Under the pieces are notes generated by a model that saw nothing but the letters and a program-made list of their open reading frames with translations, was not told where the DNA came from and searched no databases. Shown one piece after another: positions 11,201 to 19,918 of a stretch of 64,000 bases of DNA (the stretch's first letter is position 1; the number at the start of each line of letters is the position of its first letter). This stretch comes from Anthoceros angustus. Taxonomy: Eukaryota; Streptophyta; Anthocerotopsida; Anthocerotales; Anthocerotaceae. Both the position numbers and the translations under genes were made by a program. The DNA is taken from positions 186,001-250,000 of the forward strand of contig VJWM01000187.1 in the NCBI GenBank assembly GCA_010909165.1, given 5' to 3'.

Positions 11201-11647
11201 GCAGTTGAAGTTGGTGGACCACGACCTAACCATGCCATCCTTATGCCCACTCCACACAATCTTGTTCGCCACATCCACAGCCAGACACAAAGTACTAGAC
11301 CCATGCACCGGCAGCACAGTAAACGCAGCTGCATCCTCCTCCCCCACCGTATACTGGCTGGTCTCGCTCACACTCCCCCTCAAACACTCTGCCACATCCC
11401 ACACCCATATCCCATGATCCAAACCCGCCCACACAGCAGAATCCGTGGCCAGCAACGCACTCGCCCCCCGATTGAATCGAGACACCCGCAGAGGCCTGGG
11501 CCTCAGATCCACCGACACCGGCCTCCCCTCCATGGCGGCCCCCTTGGCCGGGACCTTGAACAACCCCTTCCCTCCCCCAGCCCCGATAAACTCCTCCAAC
11601 CCACCACCCGTCTCCTCCTTCCCACGATCTCTGGAGGACCGATCCAT
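8210..11647 (-). CDS. WD40-repeat inositol-polyphosphate 5-phosphatase (plant 5PTase12/13/14, FRA3 type)
   Basis: One uninterrupted frame of 1145 codons from the ATG at 11647 (MDRSSRDRG). Residues about 60-465 are WD40 blades (for example AVWAGLDHGIWVWD, IWVGYGNGMVLQWD). Residues about 485-815 are the 5-phosphatase fold with all signature blocks: TWNVGQERPS, VGLQEMEVGAG, CAVNSHFAAH, LLWLGDFNYRLD, FPPTYKFDKG, RVPAYCDRVLF and SDHKPL. These bind Mg2+ and remove the 5-phosphate of phosphoinositides or inositol phosphates. About 320 residues follow, the last 150 rich in Ser and Pro. The family acts in phosphoinositide signalling, vesicle traffic and, for FRA3, secondary wall and actin organisation. 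Angiosperm relatives have introns and this copy has none. It faces the DUF1499 gene across an 800-bp GC-rich gap. Confidence 0.93.
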   Translation of the reverse strand: MDRSSRDRGKEETGGGLEEFIGAGGGKGLFKVPAKGAAMEGRPVSVDLRPRPLRVSRFNRGASALLATDSAVWAGLDHGIWVWDVAECLRGSVSETSQYTVGEEDAAAFTVLPVHGSSTLCLAVDVANKIVWSGHKDGMVRSWSTNFNCSNDRTPAIKTSMFMWEAHPSAVLAVAVTSYGELWTLSQNSSLRVWPFEALAKALSSVAADGTSSAAGTVMSRSYIELKPRVMAACAGSNMVINDPRFLVVEHANGRVWSVGPTVAVVWDARTRDIWKIIELSANPEGQNAEFVGTPREGLWENDAQTSTSYAVVSQKEKNQGGWLQRSRNAVLGAADAVRKVAIAVQGGDSGRRVEALAAALDGSIWVGYGNGMVLQWDRSGARRLEYRGMSAVRCLCIVGTRLWVGFADGRIHVLTCETCQLVSGWLAHRSGVLQMAASGFYVFSLAAAGTIRGWNAGLPGSLDAVIQTELVARAPKYTTPQRIQVLGCTWNVGQERPSLQTLQSWVAIPAAAASLVAVGLQEMEVGAGALALAAAKEVGLGEKGSSANGQWWLDSVSGVLGQGSDGFELLGTRQLAGILIGVWVRKSFARYVGDVEAAAVACGFGRALGNKGAVALKMTVFRRMFCAVNSHFAAHAEALARRNADFEHVYSRMTFGPSITDPVERVTVPALSEADFLLWLGDFNYRLDNVSYEHALAVIAQKDWEGLLRRDQLRTEMIAGRVFQGLREGQINFPPTYKFDKGVPLRSSPSFGYDSSEKRRVPAYCDRVLFRDSFDGSNPAAGVSLSHPAKATVLSYEASMDVVNSDHKPLRCMLSLDISVIDEAKRRYEHGDLLRTNVKILEWLQGCNKVPETSVSATEVFLEDNNGSGVFEIKNLSARHPVRFIICCQGDAAPADQENGSVGKFATRGGYGFPQWLQVKPASGVIPPNQSISITLRSASLSSITMENVEVAQPQPQVIKRNDKSVMLVISFQGVLSTNSTRHRISIAQNVAQAKAPTAHARSSHGNRMPSVFQAYPDILSGTPISSALPQTPPHARSSRRSTFAHVSANGEVRCASQSVPNLLSSRPEVMPSPRFNSIQGPTQRASIPPDLMSDMLTPPTDSQKHGSFSSRDVRGPVAHPTTRADNVRKPVVPPNLPDLIDFS

Positions 11648-12451
11648 CCCGTCGCTGCATAAACCTCCCCCCACCAAGATCCTCCCCCTCCCGCCTCCCG
11701 GAATTCAAAAATCCTCCTCCCTTCCTACCGCCCAGCAGCCGTTGAGAACTTCAGACAGCCCAAATCTCGATCTGCCAGTGCAGCCCAAATCAGAAGCACC
11801 CAGAAGCGCAAGCAACAGTCCCGGCCCTTTGTATCCCGTAGGGCAAGGCAGGACTCCGGAATGCGTGCTGGGAGATCACCAAATTCGGAACATCCCAGGC
11901 CCAGACGGGCAGGGCAGGTGGGTGCGGAGCCATGTTGCAGCACGTCGTTGGGGTCAGAGTCACGCGCATCCAGGCCCTGGTCCCGGCGGCCCGGCACCGG
12001 AGTTGCTGCCACGCCGATCTCCCTGCCCCCGCCTCCCCAGCCGCTCGTCCTGCTGGTGGGCAGTCCTAGGGCAGATTCGCAGCCGCTTCCTGCTCCCGGC
12101 TCTCGCGCCCACGTCTTCTCAGGCTGCGTCGCCTGCGTGTCGGGCAGCCCAGCAGCCGCGGCCCGTCCCTGCCTTTCTCCAGGCTCATCCTGTCTCGGGA
12201 ACCGAGCTGTCACCCCAGGGGTTGGTGGGGGACTCGCTCTCGCTCTGACAGCCATCCCAGGTGGTCGGTGCGGCCCGAGCCCGGCTGTGGTGTCTGGCCG
12301 GCCACGGAACCTCGAGCTCCTGCCTCGCGTAAGACATCACTGTCGCGGGTTGTGATCGAGCGCTGCTGTACGGCTAGTTGTGTGTTTGTGTAGCCCGCCT
12401 GCCTCTGTCGTGGTCCAGCCTCCAGGCACCGTTGCGTTCTGCTCTCGGAGC
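11648..12451. promoter_or_regulatory. Divergent promoter region between the 5-phosphatase and DUF1499 genes
   Basis: The two start codons point away from each other across 804 bp of GC-rich DNA. Overlapping frames on both strands are long only because of high GC; none shows a domain or begins with a credible start. No clear TATA box is seen. Both 5' leaders must lie here. Confidence 0.5.
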
Positions 12452-13779
12452 ATGGAGAGGTCCGTATGCGCGCCCCTGTACTGCTGCGCCCGCCTCCTGC
12501 CGCCCAGGCCGGCTTCGTCGTTGATTCCGGGCTTCGATCTCGGCAAGTCCCTGCCCGGGAGGCGGCAATGGGAGCAGGCGGGGGCGGAAGGGAGTGCGGT
12601 GGGTCTGTCCCTGCCGCTTTGGGGCTCCGGGAGGAGTGATGGGAGCGGTCGCTTCTTCCTGGGAGATAGTCTCGGGGGAGTTTGTGCTGTGATGGTGGCT
12701 GCTGCGGCTTTGTGGGCGGATTTACCTGCTCTGGCCGCTGCTGTGCCTCCTCCGGCCTCGGCCAGCACGCCGTACTCGCAGTCGGAGCGCCTGCAATTAG
12801 GGCTTCGCAATGGGTGAGGATTCTTTCATCTCTCGGCTGGCGACATGCTTACTCTGAACACACAAGGTTCGGGATGGCTTGCACCGAGAGTGTGTGTTCT
12901 GCGTTCCAGAATGAATGCCTTTAGTCTGAGAGGAAGACTTGAATGTCGTGGATGAGTCTGACACACAAGAGTGCTTGTGTGTGTTGCACTTCAGAATGAA
13001 GACATGAGCATGAGCATCTTGGATGAGTCTCTCCTCATGGCTGTTTCTGTCGGATGAAGAGTGTGCAGTTTGAGAGAGGAGAGCTCTGCTCTGCTCTGCT
13101 CTGCTCTGCTCTGCTGCTGCTGCTGCCGAAGGAGCTGATGAGGTGTGGTTTGGGGCCTGTAGGAGGATCCAGGCCTGCCCTCTGGACATCAATCCCAACT
13201 GTGTTTCCACCTCCTCCAACAATGCCGGCTATGCATTTCCCTGGATTGTGCCGGAAACCAGCTCCTCCAACGCTGTCAAGGTCTGCGTTGCCGTGCATCC
13301 TGCTTCTCCCTAGCACTGGTGGCAGCATGTGCCTCAGCCTTCACCTTGTGACTCCGTCTGCAGAAAATTGAGAGTGCAATTCTAGCCACGCAGAAGAACC
13401 CAGAGATTGTGAAGTTGCAGGCAACAGAGCTAGGTGAGTTGTGAGCAAACCCGTCTACCGACTTTGTGAGGGGAGCAACTTGTGTCGAGCCCAGGATGAT
13501 GCTTTGGGTATGCAGCTCTGAGATGGATGAATGAACGTGAACACCTCAGGTACCTATCTGGTGGCAGAAATTGACGGATTTTTCGGTCGAGATGTGATGG
13601 AATTTCTGGTGAGAAGTGACGTTGTCACGTACAGGTCCATGGCAAAGAAAGTAGTGTACGTGTATCCCTTCACCACCCCTTTGGGTGATTTTGGGACTCA
13701 GCAGAAGAGAATGAAGGTTCTGGAAGAGGAGCTTGGTTGGAGTTCACCTAGCTACGAGGACTCTCTACAAAATCTTTGA
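12452..13779 (+). CDS. DUF1499 protein, predicted chloroplast/thylakoid lumen
   Basis: Four exons, 12452-12813, 13163-13280, 13364-13433 and 13550-13779, all GT-AG, join in phase to 259 residues. Exon 1 encodes a Ser/Arg/Cys-rich transit peptide followed by a hydrophobic Ala-rich stretch (VMVAAAALWADLPALAAA), the shape of a bipartite lumen-targeting signal. The mature part has the DUF1499 features CPLDINPNCVSTSS, AFPWIVPE, TYLVAEIDGFFGRDVMEFL, VTYRSMA, YVYPFTTPLGDFGTQQKRM and EEELGW. The biochemical role of the family is not known. The start was chosen as the first ATG after the upstream in-frame stop. Intron 1 contains a CTCTG/CTG microsatellite and at 349 bp is by far the longest intron here. 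Confidence 0.88.
13080..13126. repeat. CTCTG/CTG microsatellite in intron 1 of the DUF1499 gene
   Basis: A run of gctct/ctgct pentamers passes into ctg triplets just upstream of exon 2. It gives spurious open frames on both strands, poly-Leu or Ala-Glu-Gln type. Confidence 0.9.
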
Positions 13780-14013
13780 ACTGTACAGAGTCGTCTGGAT
13801 TTCATTCCTTCCCCCGAACAGGAGATGTTAGATAACGATACATTGTACTACCCGGCATAAGCAATATTGTTAACACCCCGTGGACAGATATTATTGCGTA
13901 GCTGATCGGAACTTCTAACTCCAAGCTCTAGATCCTACAGACTTCCTCCATGGAGACATGCTCGATCATTTCTGAGCGTTGCCAAAATTTGGGAAAAACT
14001 AAAAAACTTTGCA

Positions 14014-14880
14014 TCAAAACGTGGTGTCCGTTTTCCCCTGGAAGGCAAGGGCAGGATCCAGACCCAAAGCTTCCAAAATGGATTCATTGGTAGGATGATC
14101 TGCAAATGTTTTCTGCCTGAAATCCAACAGAACAGATCCACCCTTGGCTAACACGAAAGTTGCCCCTAGTTGCCTGCGCAAGTCAGATTCAACGTGTCGT
14201 TAGTTGACCATACACATCGAGAAACCTAGCTAGTGTCGACCCCGAGAGCCAGGCGTACCTTCCATCGCCCACGGTTTTGTTGTGTGGAAGGAAGCTATAT
14301 CTTTTGTAAGCTTCCTTGACTGATTTGTCGGTCAGGAGCATCTTCAAAGCACCGAGAGCACCCACAGACTTGATCTGCAAGGCCGCGTGAATCTTCTTCC
14401 CATTGTCAACGTACAGCTCCTTCCCCTTCCAAAATTCCCCCTTCACAAACTCTTCTGCGCCAGTCTGTTCAATCCCTGTGATAGGAAACCGTGTCAGCGG
14501 CGAACTCCAACAAAACCCAGAGCTCGCAGCATCCTAAAAAACCCACCTACAGCCACAACCCGCACTCCACTCTGCTCCAAAATGGGCACAATCTTTGAAA
14601 GCTCCAAGGCGTTGCCCCTGCAAAGCGGGCAACCAAATCTGCGGAGAACGTGAATAACTGCAGGCTGCATGCACAGAACCCGACAAAAAATCATCAGACC
14701 CCAAGCCTGAACTCGTGAAAGGGCCAAGCAGACCGGCAGGCACCAGCACCATCAGCTAACCTGGTCCCGCCACAATGTGGCTATCTGTACAGTCTTCTCC
14801 TCTCCAGGCCCAGAGACCTTCTCCAGCTCAAGCTTCCCTATGGCATCAGCGATTGCTGTGGATCCCTTCCCCTGTCCCAT
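14014..14880 (-). CDS. Peroxiredoxin-like 2 / AhpC-TSA family protein (PRXL2, AAED1-like)
   Basis: Four exons on the minus strand, 14761-14880, 14547-14664, 14259-14475 and 14014-14173, join in phase to 204 residues. Residues about 41-55 carry the active-site strand and CxxC motif (PAVIHVLRRFGCPLC), as in the prostamide/PGF-synthase and AAED1 branch of the thioredoxin fold. Later blocks fit: GVRVVAVG, AEEFVKGEFWKGKELYVD and QLGATFVLAKGG ... DFRQKTFADHP. The family is thought to reduce peroxides or prostaglandin-like substrates with thiols. The start at 14880 is the first ATG in frame; a good acceptor (tttttcag) lies 18 bases upstream, so a leader exon, possibly encoding a transit peptide, may exist. 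Introns are 71-96 bp. Confidence 0.85.
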
Positions 14881-15651
14881 GCTGCTACAAGTTGATGAAC
14901 GTCCCTGAAAAAACCCAAGAGCCTCTTCCTGTCGGCGGTGGCTTAGCAGCAAAACTAACCAGGATAGATGCACGGCGGATCAGCTAGTAAACAGGCAGCC
15001 TCAGCTAGTACAGCACATTGCTAAGAACTTGTGAGCAGCAGCAGCATTTTATGTTGAGCACAATGTAGCCGGCTCTCAAGCAGGTGCTGCCAGCTCCCCC
15101 AGGAAATGGCCTGGAGGCACCTGTGTCTGACACACGGCTGCTTCCTGCTACATGGTCATATGGACGTCGTCTTGAACGCTCCACCTTCACAACGTCGCGG
15201 TCCACTCCGCTTGTCTCGGTAGCTCCGTTGTCGAACCCACGGCTCGCCACGAGTACTCTTATTACAGGCTCCTGTCTTTCGAGTAAAGCGAAAACATCAT
15301 GTTTTTCTGGGGTGTTTACTCTATTTTCTGAGGTCGGGCTTGGAGTAGACACCAGAAAATTATGGTGTGGTCGCTTTGTGGAGACATCCACGCTTGGAAT
15401 AGCAGGTCTCACTGGCTCAAGTATGAGTGATGACCTTAATAATAAGCATTAGGACGCAAGCACCATGACAGCAGCGTGACGGAAAATCTTCCTTCTTGCT
15501 TTCCTTAGAGGATAGGCGATTGCATGTACACTCCCGGAGACCAGCTCTGCAGGAGATAGCATCGTTACACATAGTACTGATCACTTGCTGAAAAGTGAGA
15601 CATTGTCAAGAAGGCTCCAACTCTCGTGATTAGGACACTGTATCACATCTT
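14881..15651. other. Spacer; one unexplained minus-strand open stretch
   Basis: A minus-strand frame without an ATG is open from about 15450 to 15005 (SSLILEPVRPAIPSVDVSTK onward). It has no recognisable domain and its plus-strand shadow is as long. It may be 3' untranslated sequence of the TMEM256 gene or leader of the PRXL2 gene. I see no other gene here. Confidence 0.3.
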
Positions 15652-16410
15652 TCAGAAGAACAAAGAGGCCCAGGCTCCCATGAACGCAAATCCTCCAAGA
15701 GGAGCTGTTTTGGCGTACGATCTGTCCTCGAGAAACGCTACAGCATAGCATCTGCAGTATGGCAGACTTTCTCTCAGCATCAGCTGCTGACAATTTGGGA
15801 TCTCGCATTCATCAGCCTTCCCCCAAATGAAAAAACAAAACAGAGGTTGAGCATGACACTCACGTTCCGGAGAAAGCAATAATCCCTAACGTGAGGAGCC
15901 CGCCGAACTGCACACACAGACCGGATTGTGATTTGGTCATAAAAAACCAGAGCATCCAACTGCCACAGCAGTGGAGACTCAAAAAGAACAAGATCCAACA
16001 CTCACAACGTGCGGGTACTTCGTCAGAGGGGCTCCGAGCAGTGCTGTCGTGTGGATAAAGTGATACACATTGGCTGTTTGCCAAACCTGCCAACATCCCG
16101 ATCTACAGTGAGGAACATCGGGAAACCCTAAACAAGCTTCAGGCAGGAATTCTAGCTCCTGTGCACTCAAAGAACTCACATCTTTGTATGCTGGATTCTT
16201 TGGCTTAAACATGTGAGATCCATATGTCCCCAACCCCACTGCAGCCAAGCCTGCAAGCAGCCATTACGAAACACTCGGCTGTGAAGCACAGCACAATTAC
16301 CAGGCAGCAAGGCTAATGAGGAGGATGAAAGCGATTTGGATACCGGACACCGCGGCCACCTTGTGCCAGCGCTTCGGATCCATGGATCGTGAGAAAAACG
16401 AAGTTGCCAT
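15652..16410 (-). CDS. TMEM256/DUF423 family small membrane protein
   Basis: Five exons on the minus strand, 16344-16410, 16180-16250, 16006-16086, 15864-15907 and 15652-15751, join in phase to 120 residues. The family pattern is clear: KVAAVSGLAAVGLGTYGSH, the linker PKNPAYKDVWQTANVYHFIH, then TALLGAPLT, GLLTLGIIAFSGTCYAVAFL and the C-terminal APLGGFAFMGAWASLFF. That is four predicted hydrophobic segments. The function is unknown; animal homologues are membrane proteins and plant ones are usually predicted organellar. A second in-frame ATG at 16383 would remove MATSFFSRS, which resembles a short presequence. Introns are 92-112 bp. The tRNA-Arg gene starts about 150 bp upstream on the same strand. 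Confidence 0.9.
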
Positions 16411-16557
16411 TGGAAGATGTTACACGCTCACAACTGCACAACCTTGATTTCCTTTCAACCGGGAAAGCAGTGAAGCACAGCTACTCTAAGTGAATAAAGA
16501 AAGATATTGCGGATCAACAGTCTTAAACACACAAAATGACCGCATTTTCTGTCATGG

Positions 16558-16630
16558 CACCCCCGGCGGGACTCGAACCCGCAATCCCCTGATTAGAAGT
16601 CAGATGCCTTATCCATTAGGCCACGGGAGC
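16558..16630 (-). tRNA. tRNA-Arg (anticodon TCT)
   Basis: Minus-strand 73-mer with a complete cloverleaf. The acceptor GCTCCCG pairs with CGGGGGT (two G-U type pairs), discriminator G. The D arm is GCC...GGC with TAATGGATAA loop. The anticodon loop CTTCTAA gives TCT, which reads AGA. The T arm is GCGGG-TTCGAGT-CCCGC. A and B box sequences match pol III consensus (TGGCCTAATGG and GGTTCGAGTCC). No intron and no encoded CCA. Confidence 0.96.
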
Positions 16631-16735
16631 TTGCTGGCTGGTGAGACCGATGAAATAAATTATAACACATAAAATTTACTTATTCACCACCACCGTTCCT
16701 ACACCCGACCTCCCCCAAACTTGGAGAAAGCAGCC

Positions 16736-17518
16736 ATGGCGGAAGAAGAAGTGGAGGCGGCGCGCAACCCCGACTCCAAGGATCTGCAGCAGCAGAGCAA
16801 GGCCTTGGACTCGCTGACGGACCATGTGGAGGACCGTCAGCTTGATTCCACCCGAGTGCAGCAGGTTGTGCCCTTATCGTGGTCCTGGAGCCTTGTTTCG
16901 ATCCTCTTGTTTGTTAGTAGTGGACCTTGTCAGCAGTCCGCGACCAGTCTACGAACCTACCAAACAAGAAGATCCTTCGTAGACTGGTCGGGGATTGCTG
17001 ATTGCTCTGTGGAGGACGTTTGAATTGGCGTCTGCTTGTGACGGGAGGGAGGATGGCACCTAGGGTTTCAACCGGATGGTCTGAGGTATTGTGTTGACGG
17101 TTTTTCCATTCCTGTGCCCTTGTCCTGGCAGGCTATGGCATCCATTGCGGCCACTGCTGAAGCAGATCGTAACGCGCAGAGGCTGAGGTCATCTGATTGT
17201 TTCATAGGCTGCAAGATCGAGCTTGCGTTCTGCGTGTAGTTTGGGGTGGAGGTATTTATGCAACTGCATGTTTATAGGGAGAAGGAATTGGCTTCTGTGA
17301 AGATCAACGCTGCTGACATCGATGTAATTGCTACTGAGCTCGAGGTATTGCATCTGAAGCTGTCCCGGATATGGTTTTCTTCTGTGGCCCTGGTGTGAAT
17401 GCGTTACTCAGATTTCGTGGTATTTGTGCGTTTGCAGCTGGATAGGAAGATCGCTGAAAGGAGACTGAGGGAGCATCTGGGTGACGCTACTGCTGCTATT
17501 CGCTCATTTCTCGTATGA
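16736..17518 (+). CDS. HYPK: Huntingtin-interacting protein K homologue (HYPK), NatA-associated
   Basis: Four exons, 16736-16864, 17132-17187, 17278-17344 and 17438-17518, join in phase to 110 residues. The N-terminal half has the HYPK signature SKALDSLTDHVEDRQLDSTR. The C-terminal half is the UBA-like domain (SVKINAADIDVIATELELDR, ending in RSFLV). HYPK binds the Naa15-Naa10 N-terminal acetyltransferase at the ribosome and controls its activity and stability. Length is typical for plants. It is divergent from tRNA-Arg and the TMEM256 gene, with only about 105 bp between the tRNA and its start codon. Intron 1 (267 bp) contains a strong hairpin at 16932-16999. Confidence 0.93.
16932..16999 (+). 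other. 24-bp inverted repeat (hairpin) in HYPK intron 1
   Basis: The arm at 16932-16955 (inner part gaccagtctacgaa) is complementary to 16976-16999 (inner part ttcgtagactggtc). The inner 14 bp are perfect and the outer 10 have two mismatches. The loop is 20 nt. It lies wholly inside the intron and would fold in the pre-mRNA. It could be a miniature-transposon scar, a structured intron element or a small-RNA precursor. Confidence 0.8.
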
Positions 17519-18001
17519 TTTATTTCTGCGAACATTCACAGGATGGAAAGGTTTGCAGGGTGGCAAATTTTAGCAAGAAAATTTCTGACATTTGGTATTG
17601 GACGCTTTTGATCAATGTAGTGCGAGGGTTTCAATCTTTCTGACAGACTCACTCCTTTTCATGATCAGATGGGAGGAATTAGGGGCCAGCAATGGTGGCA
17701 TCCGTTTGTCTTGCAGAGCTCCAAGTAGTTGGCCCGAGGAGTAAACAATTTTGTTTTTTTCCAAGTTGCAACGTAGAGCACTTTGATGTTTTTACGTGCT
17801 CATCATGCGGCCTCCCAACGTGTTCTATGCTTTTCAAATCCTAACTAGCTTCCTCCAGTCTAGTGTAACTGTGGCAGGGTCCCACAGATGTGTCACATCT
17901 ATGAAGGCCTGCTGTCTGTCCTTACAAGGCTCCAGTCTCACGCGTTACCTGCACCGGTGGTGCCCTCTCTCACCTTCCCCCATCCTATGCTGCACCTGAG
18001 C
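17519..18001. other. Convergent 3' regions of HYPK and the VWWRT protein gene
   Basis: The two genes end tail to tail across 483 bp. I see no further gene. Short frames on both strands have no features. Confidence 0.5.
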
Positions 18002-19918
18002 CTATCTCATGCTCCAGCCCAGCATGAGCCCTGCACCAGCAAGGCTGAGGCCCAAGGTGAACGCCAGTCCCACCGTGGACTCCATCACAACACATGACCC
18101 ATCTGATCTCCACTTGATTGGTGACTGCTTTTCTTCTTGCATTTGCAAAAGCTGATACCTTACGGTATGCCCCTTTCCAGTGTTTCTCCAATGGTAGTGA
18201 GACAAGTGTTCCAGCGCCTTGATAGGATTGAATGTGCTGTGCTGCACCCACACAGAGTTCTTGCAAAACGCACGCAAGCAAAAATTTTCAGCCTCCAATG
18301 AAGCCACACGGCGCCGGTAATATGTCAGTGTTGCAGCTTCTCTGCAAAACATGTGAGCAAGCTGCTCCTTCTCCCGGTTGGCAATCTCAGCTACTTTGCG
18401 AGATTGCCTGGCGTCTTTCTCTGCCTCTCGAGCCCGGGTCTGCGAGCGGCACAGGGCTTGCCCCAGAAGCCCAGGTTCCCGCTCGAAGCAGCTGCTCTCT
18501 CCTTCCTCTCCGCACCAACTTCCGCTCGGACTGGGTGTGACGTGGCAGCGAGACCCGGCGTCAGTCCCTCAAACGTTTGCAGAATGGGAGGGTGGACGAG
18601 GTAGGGTGGCCGGCTCGTACCTGTTTAGCCTTTGGGAGTCATCCCAACTTGGAGAAGCAATGGTTGCAGTTTTAGAAGTCTCCGGCAGCTCTAGTTCTTT
18701 GTGCTGCAGACGGCCAGGAGCAACACTCATGCTGCTGTTGCCGAAGATGATGTTGAGCAGAGTCGGGGACAGCCCCAGGTTTTCAAGCTGGGTTTGATTG
18801 TCCTTACTGAACAAGGACTCCATCACCTTCTTGTTCATGGACTGAGAGAGGCTCAGTTCATAGAAGGAGGGAGAACGTGCCTTCATCTGCGGACTACTCT
18901 CACTGCTCTGAGGGGTGGGAAGATCACAGTTTTCCAAGCAGTCAGAAGCCTTCTGCGCAACCAGAGCGGCGAGCTCGTGCTTGCCAGCTGTTCGCCACCA
19001 CACACTGCTCTCGGTCTGGGACTGGGACTTGTACTCTGTGGGTGATGAGACTGCCACGAACCCATCAGTAGTCGCAGCAGGTAAGTCGCAGTTTTCCAGG
19101 CAATCTGCTGCCTTCTTGGCTACCAGGGTGGCCAGTTCCTCTGGACTGGCAGTGCGCCACCACACTGTGGTTCCTGTTTGGAGCTTGGACGGTGGGCCTG
19201 GTGGAGACATGAAGGAGCTACAAATGACACTGTTCCAGAACATCCTCGACTGATCATCGTCCACACTGGATCTGTCCGGAAACCATATGCTCTCGCCGTC
19301 TCCAAGGTGCTCCATCCTGCTCCTGCTGCTGCTGCTGTGGGAAGTGCCATTCTCACTGCTTCCTCCATCATTTTCTTGGCCTCCAGTGACAGGCACAAAC
19401 TCGTCCTCCTCAAAGCTACGTCTCCACCCTGGAGCTGCGAAGGAGGAATTCGAAGACTCCAAGGAGGGGCAGTCTGCTTGGCTATCCACCACCACCTGCC
19501 ACTCCAGGTCCAGGGCGGACTCTTCAGGACTGGATGCCAAGCTCAGCAGGCCTGCAATCCCCTTGGCAGACATGTGTTTCTGATCCTCCAGCTTCTCCGA
19601 GCCCTCCCCGAATCCTATGCACCTTCTGGGACAGCGCATATGCCGGGAGCTGGAGAGCTTGGTGGGGATCTGAACCGCGCTCCACTGGAACTCCAAGTTG
19701 CTCTCCGGAGGCGAGCGTGCATCCAGTGCTGCCCAGCTGTCACTGAGAAACAAGGACTCGATCCCGTTGTGCTGGTCCTCTGGCCTGATGTGTGCAGATG
19801 CATAGGCATACGGCAAGCGAGGCATGTCCAGGTCCATCTCCATTTCCTTCTCCACCAAAAACTGCTCTGCCGACGCGCGCAGCCAGACGGTTTGTGACTG
19901 CGCACCCAGCGTGTGCAT
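18002..19918 (-). CDS. Plant-specific protein with VWWRT repeats, coiled coil and C-terminal hydrophobic tail
   Basis: Two exons, 18621-19918 and 18002-18491, join in phase 2 to about 595 residues from the ATG at 19918. The first 250 residues are acidic and Ser-rich. Two copies of a roughly 30-residue motif follow (about 250-278 and 304-333): VWWRTA, then ELATLVAKKAADCLENCDLP and ELAALVAQKASDCLENCDLP. Exon 2 begins with LLGQALCRSQTRAREAEK and continues into a heptad-rich helix (ANREKEQLAHMF, YYRRRVASLEAEN), then ends with a hydrophobic segment (LAFTLGLSLAGAGLMLGW). I recall similar uncharacterised plant proteins but no established function. The stretch between about 18250 and 18120 looks poorly conserved and could be a further in-frame intron, which would shorten the protein. 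Confidence 0.75.

Noticed and set aside
11445-12355. Long plus-strand frames over the 5-phosphatase start and its upstream region
   Set aside because: Shadow frames in GC-rich DNA opposite a well-supported gene; Pro/Ser/Arg-rich with no domain.
15084-15452. Plus-strand 122-codon frame
   Set aside because: Mirrors an equally long minus-strand frame; neither has a convincing start, domain or exon partners.
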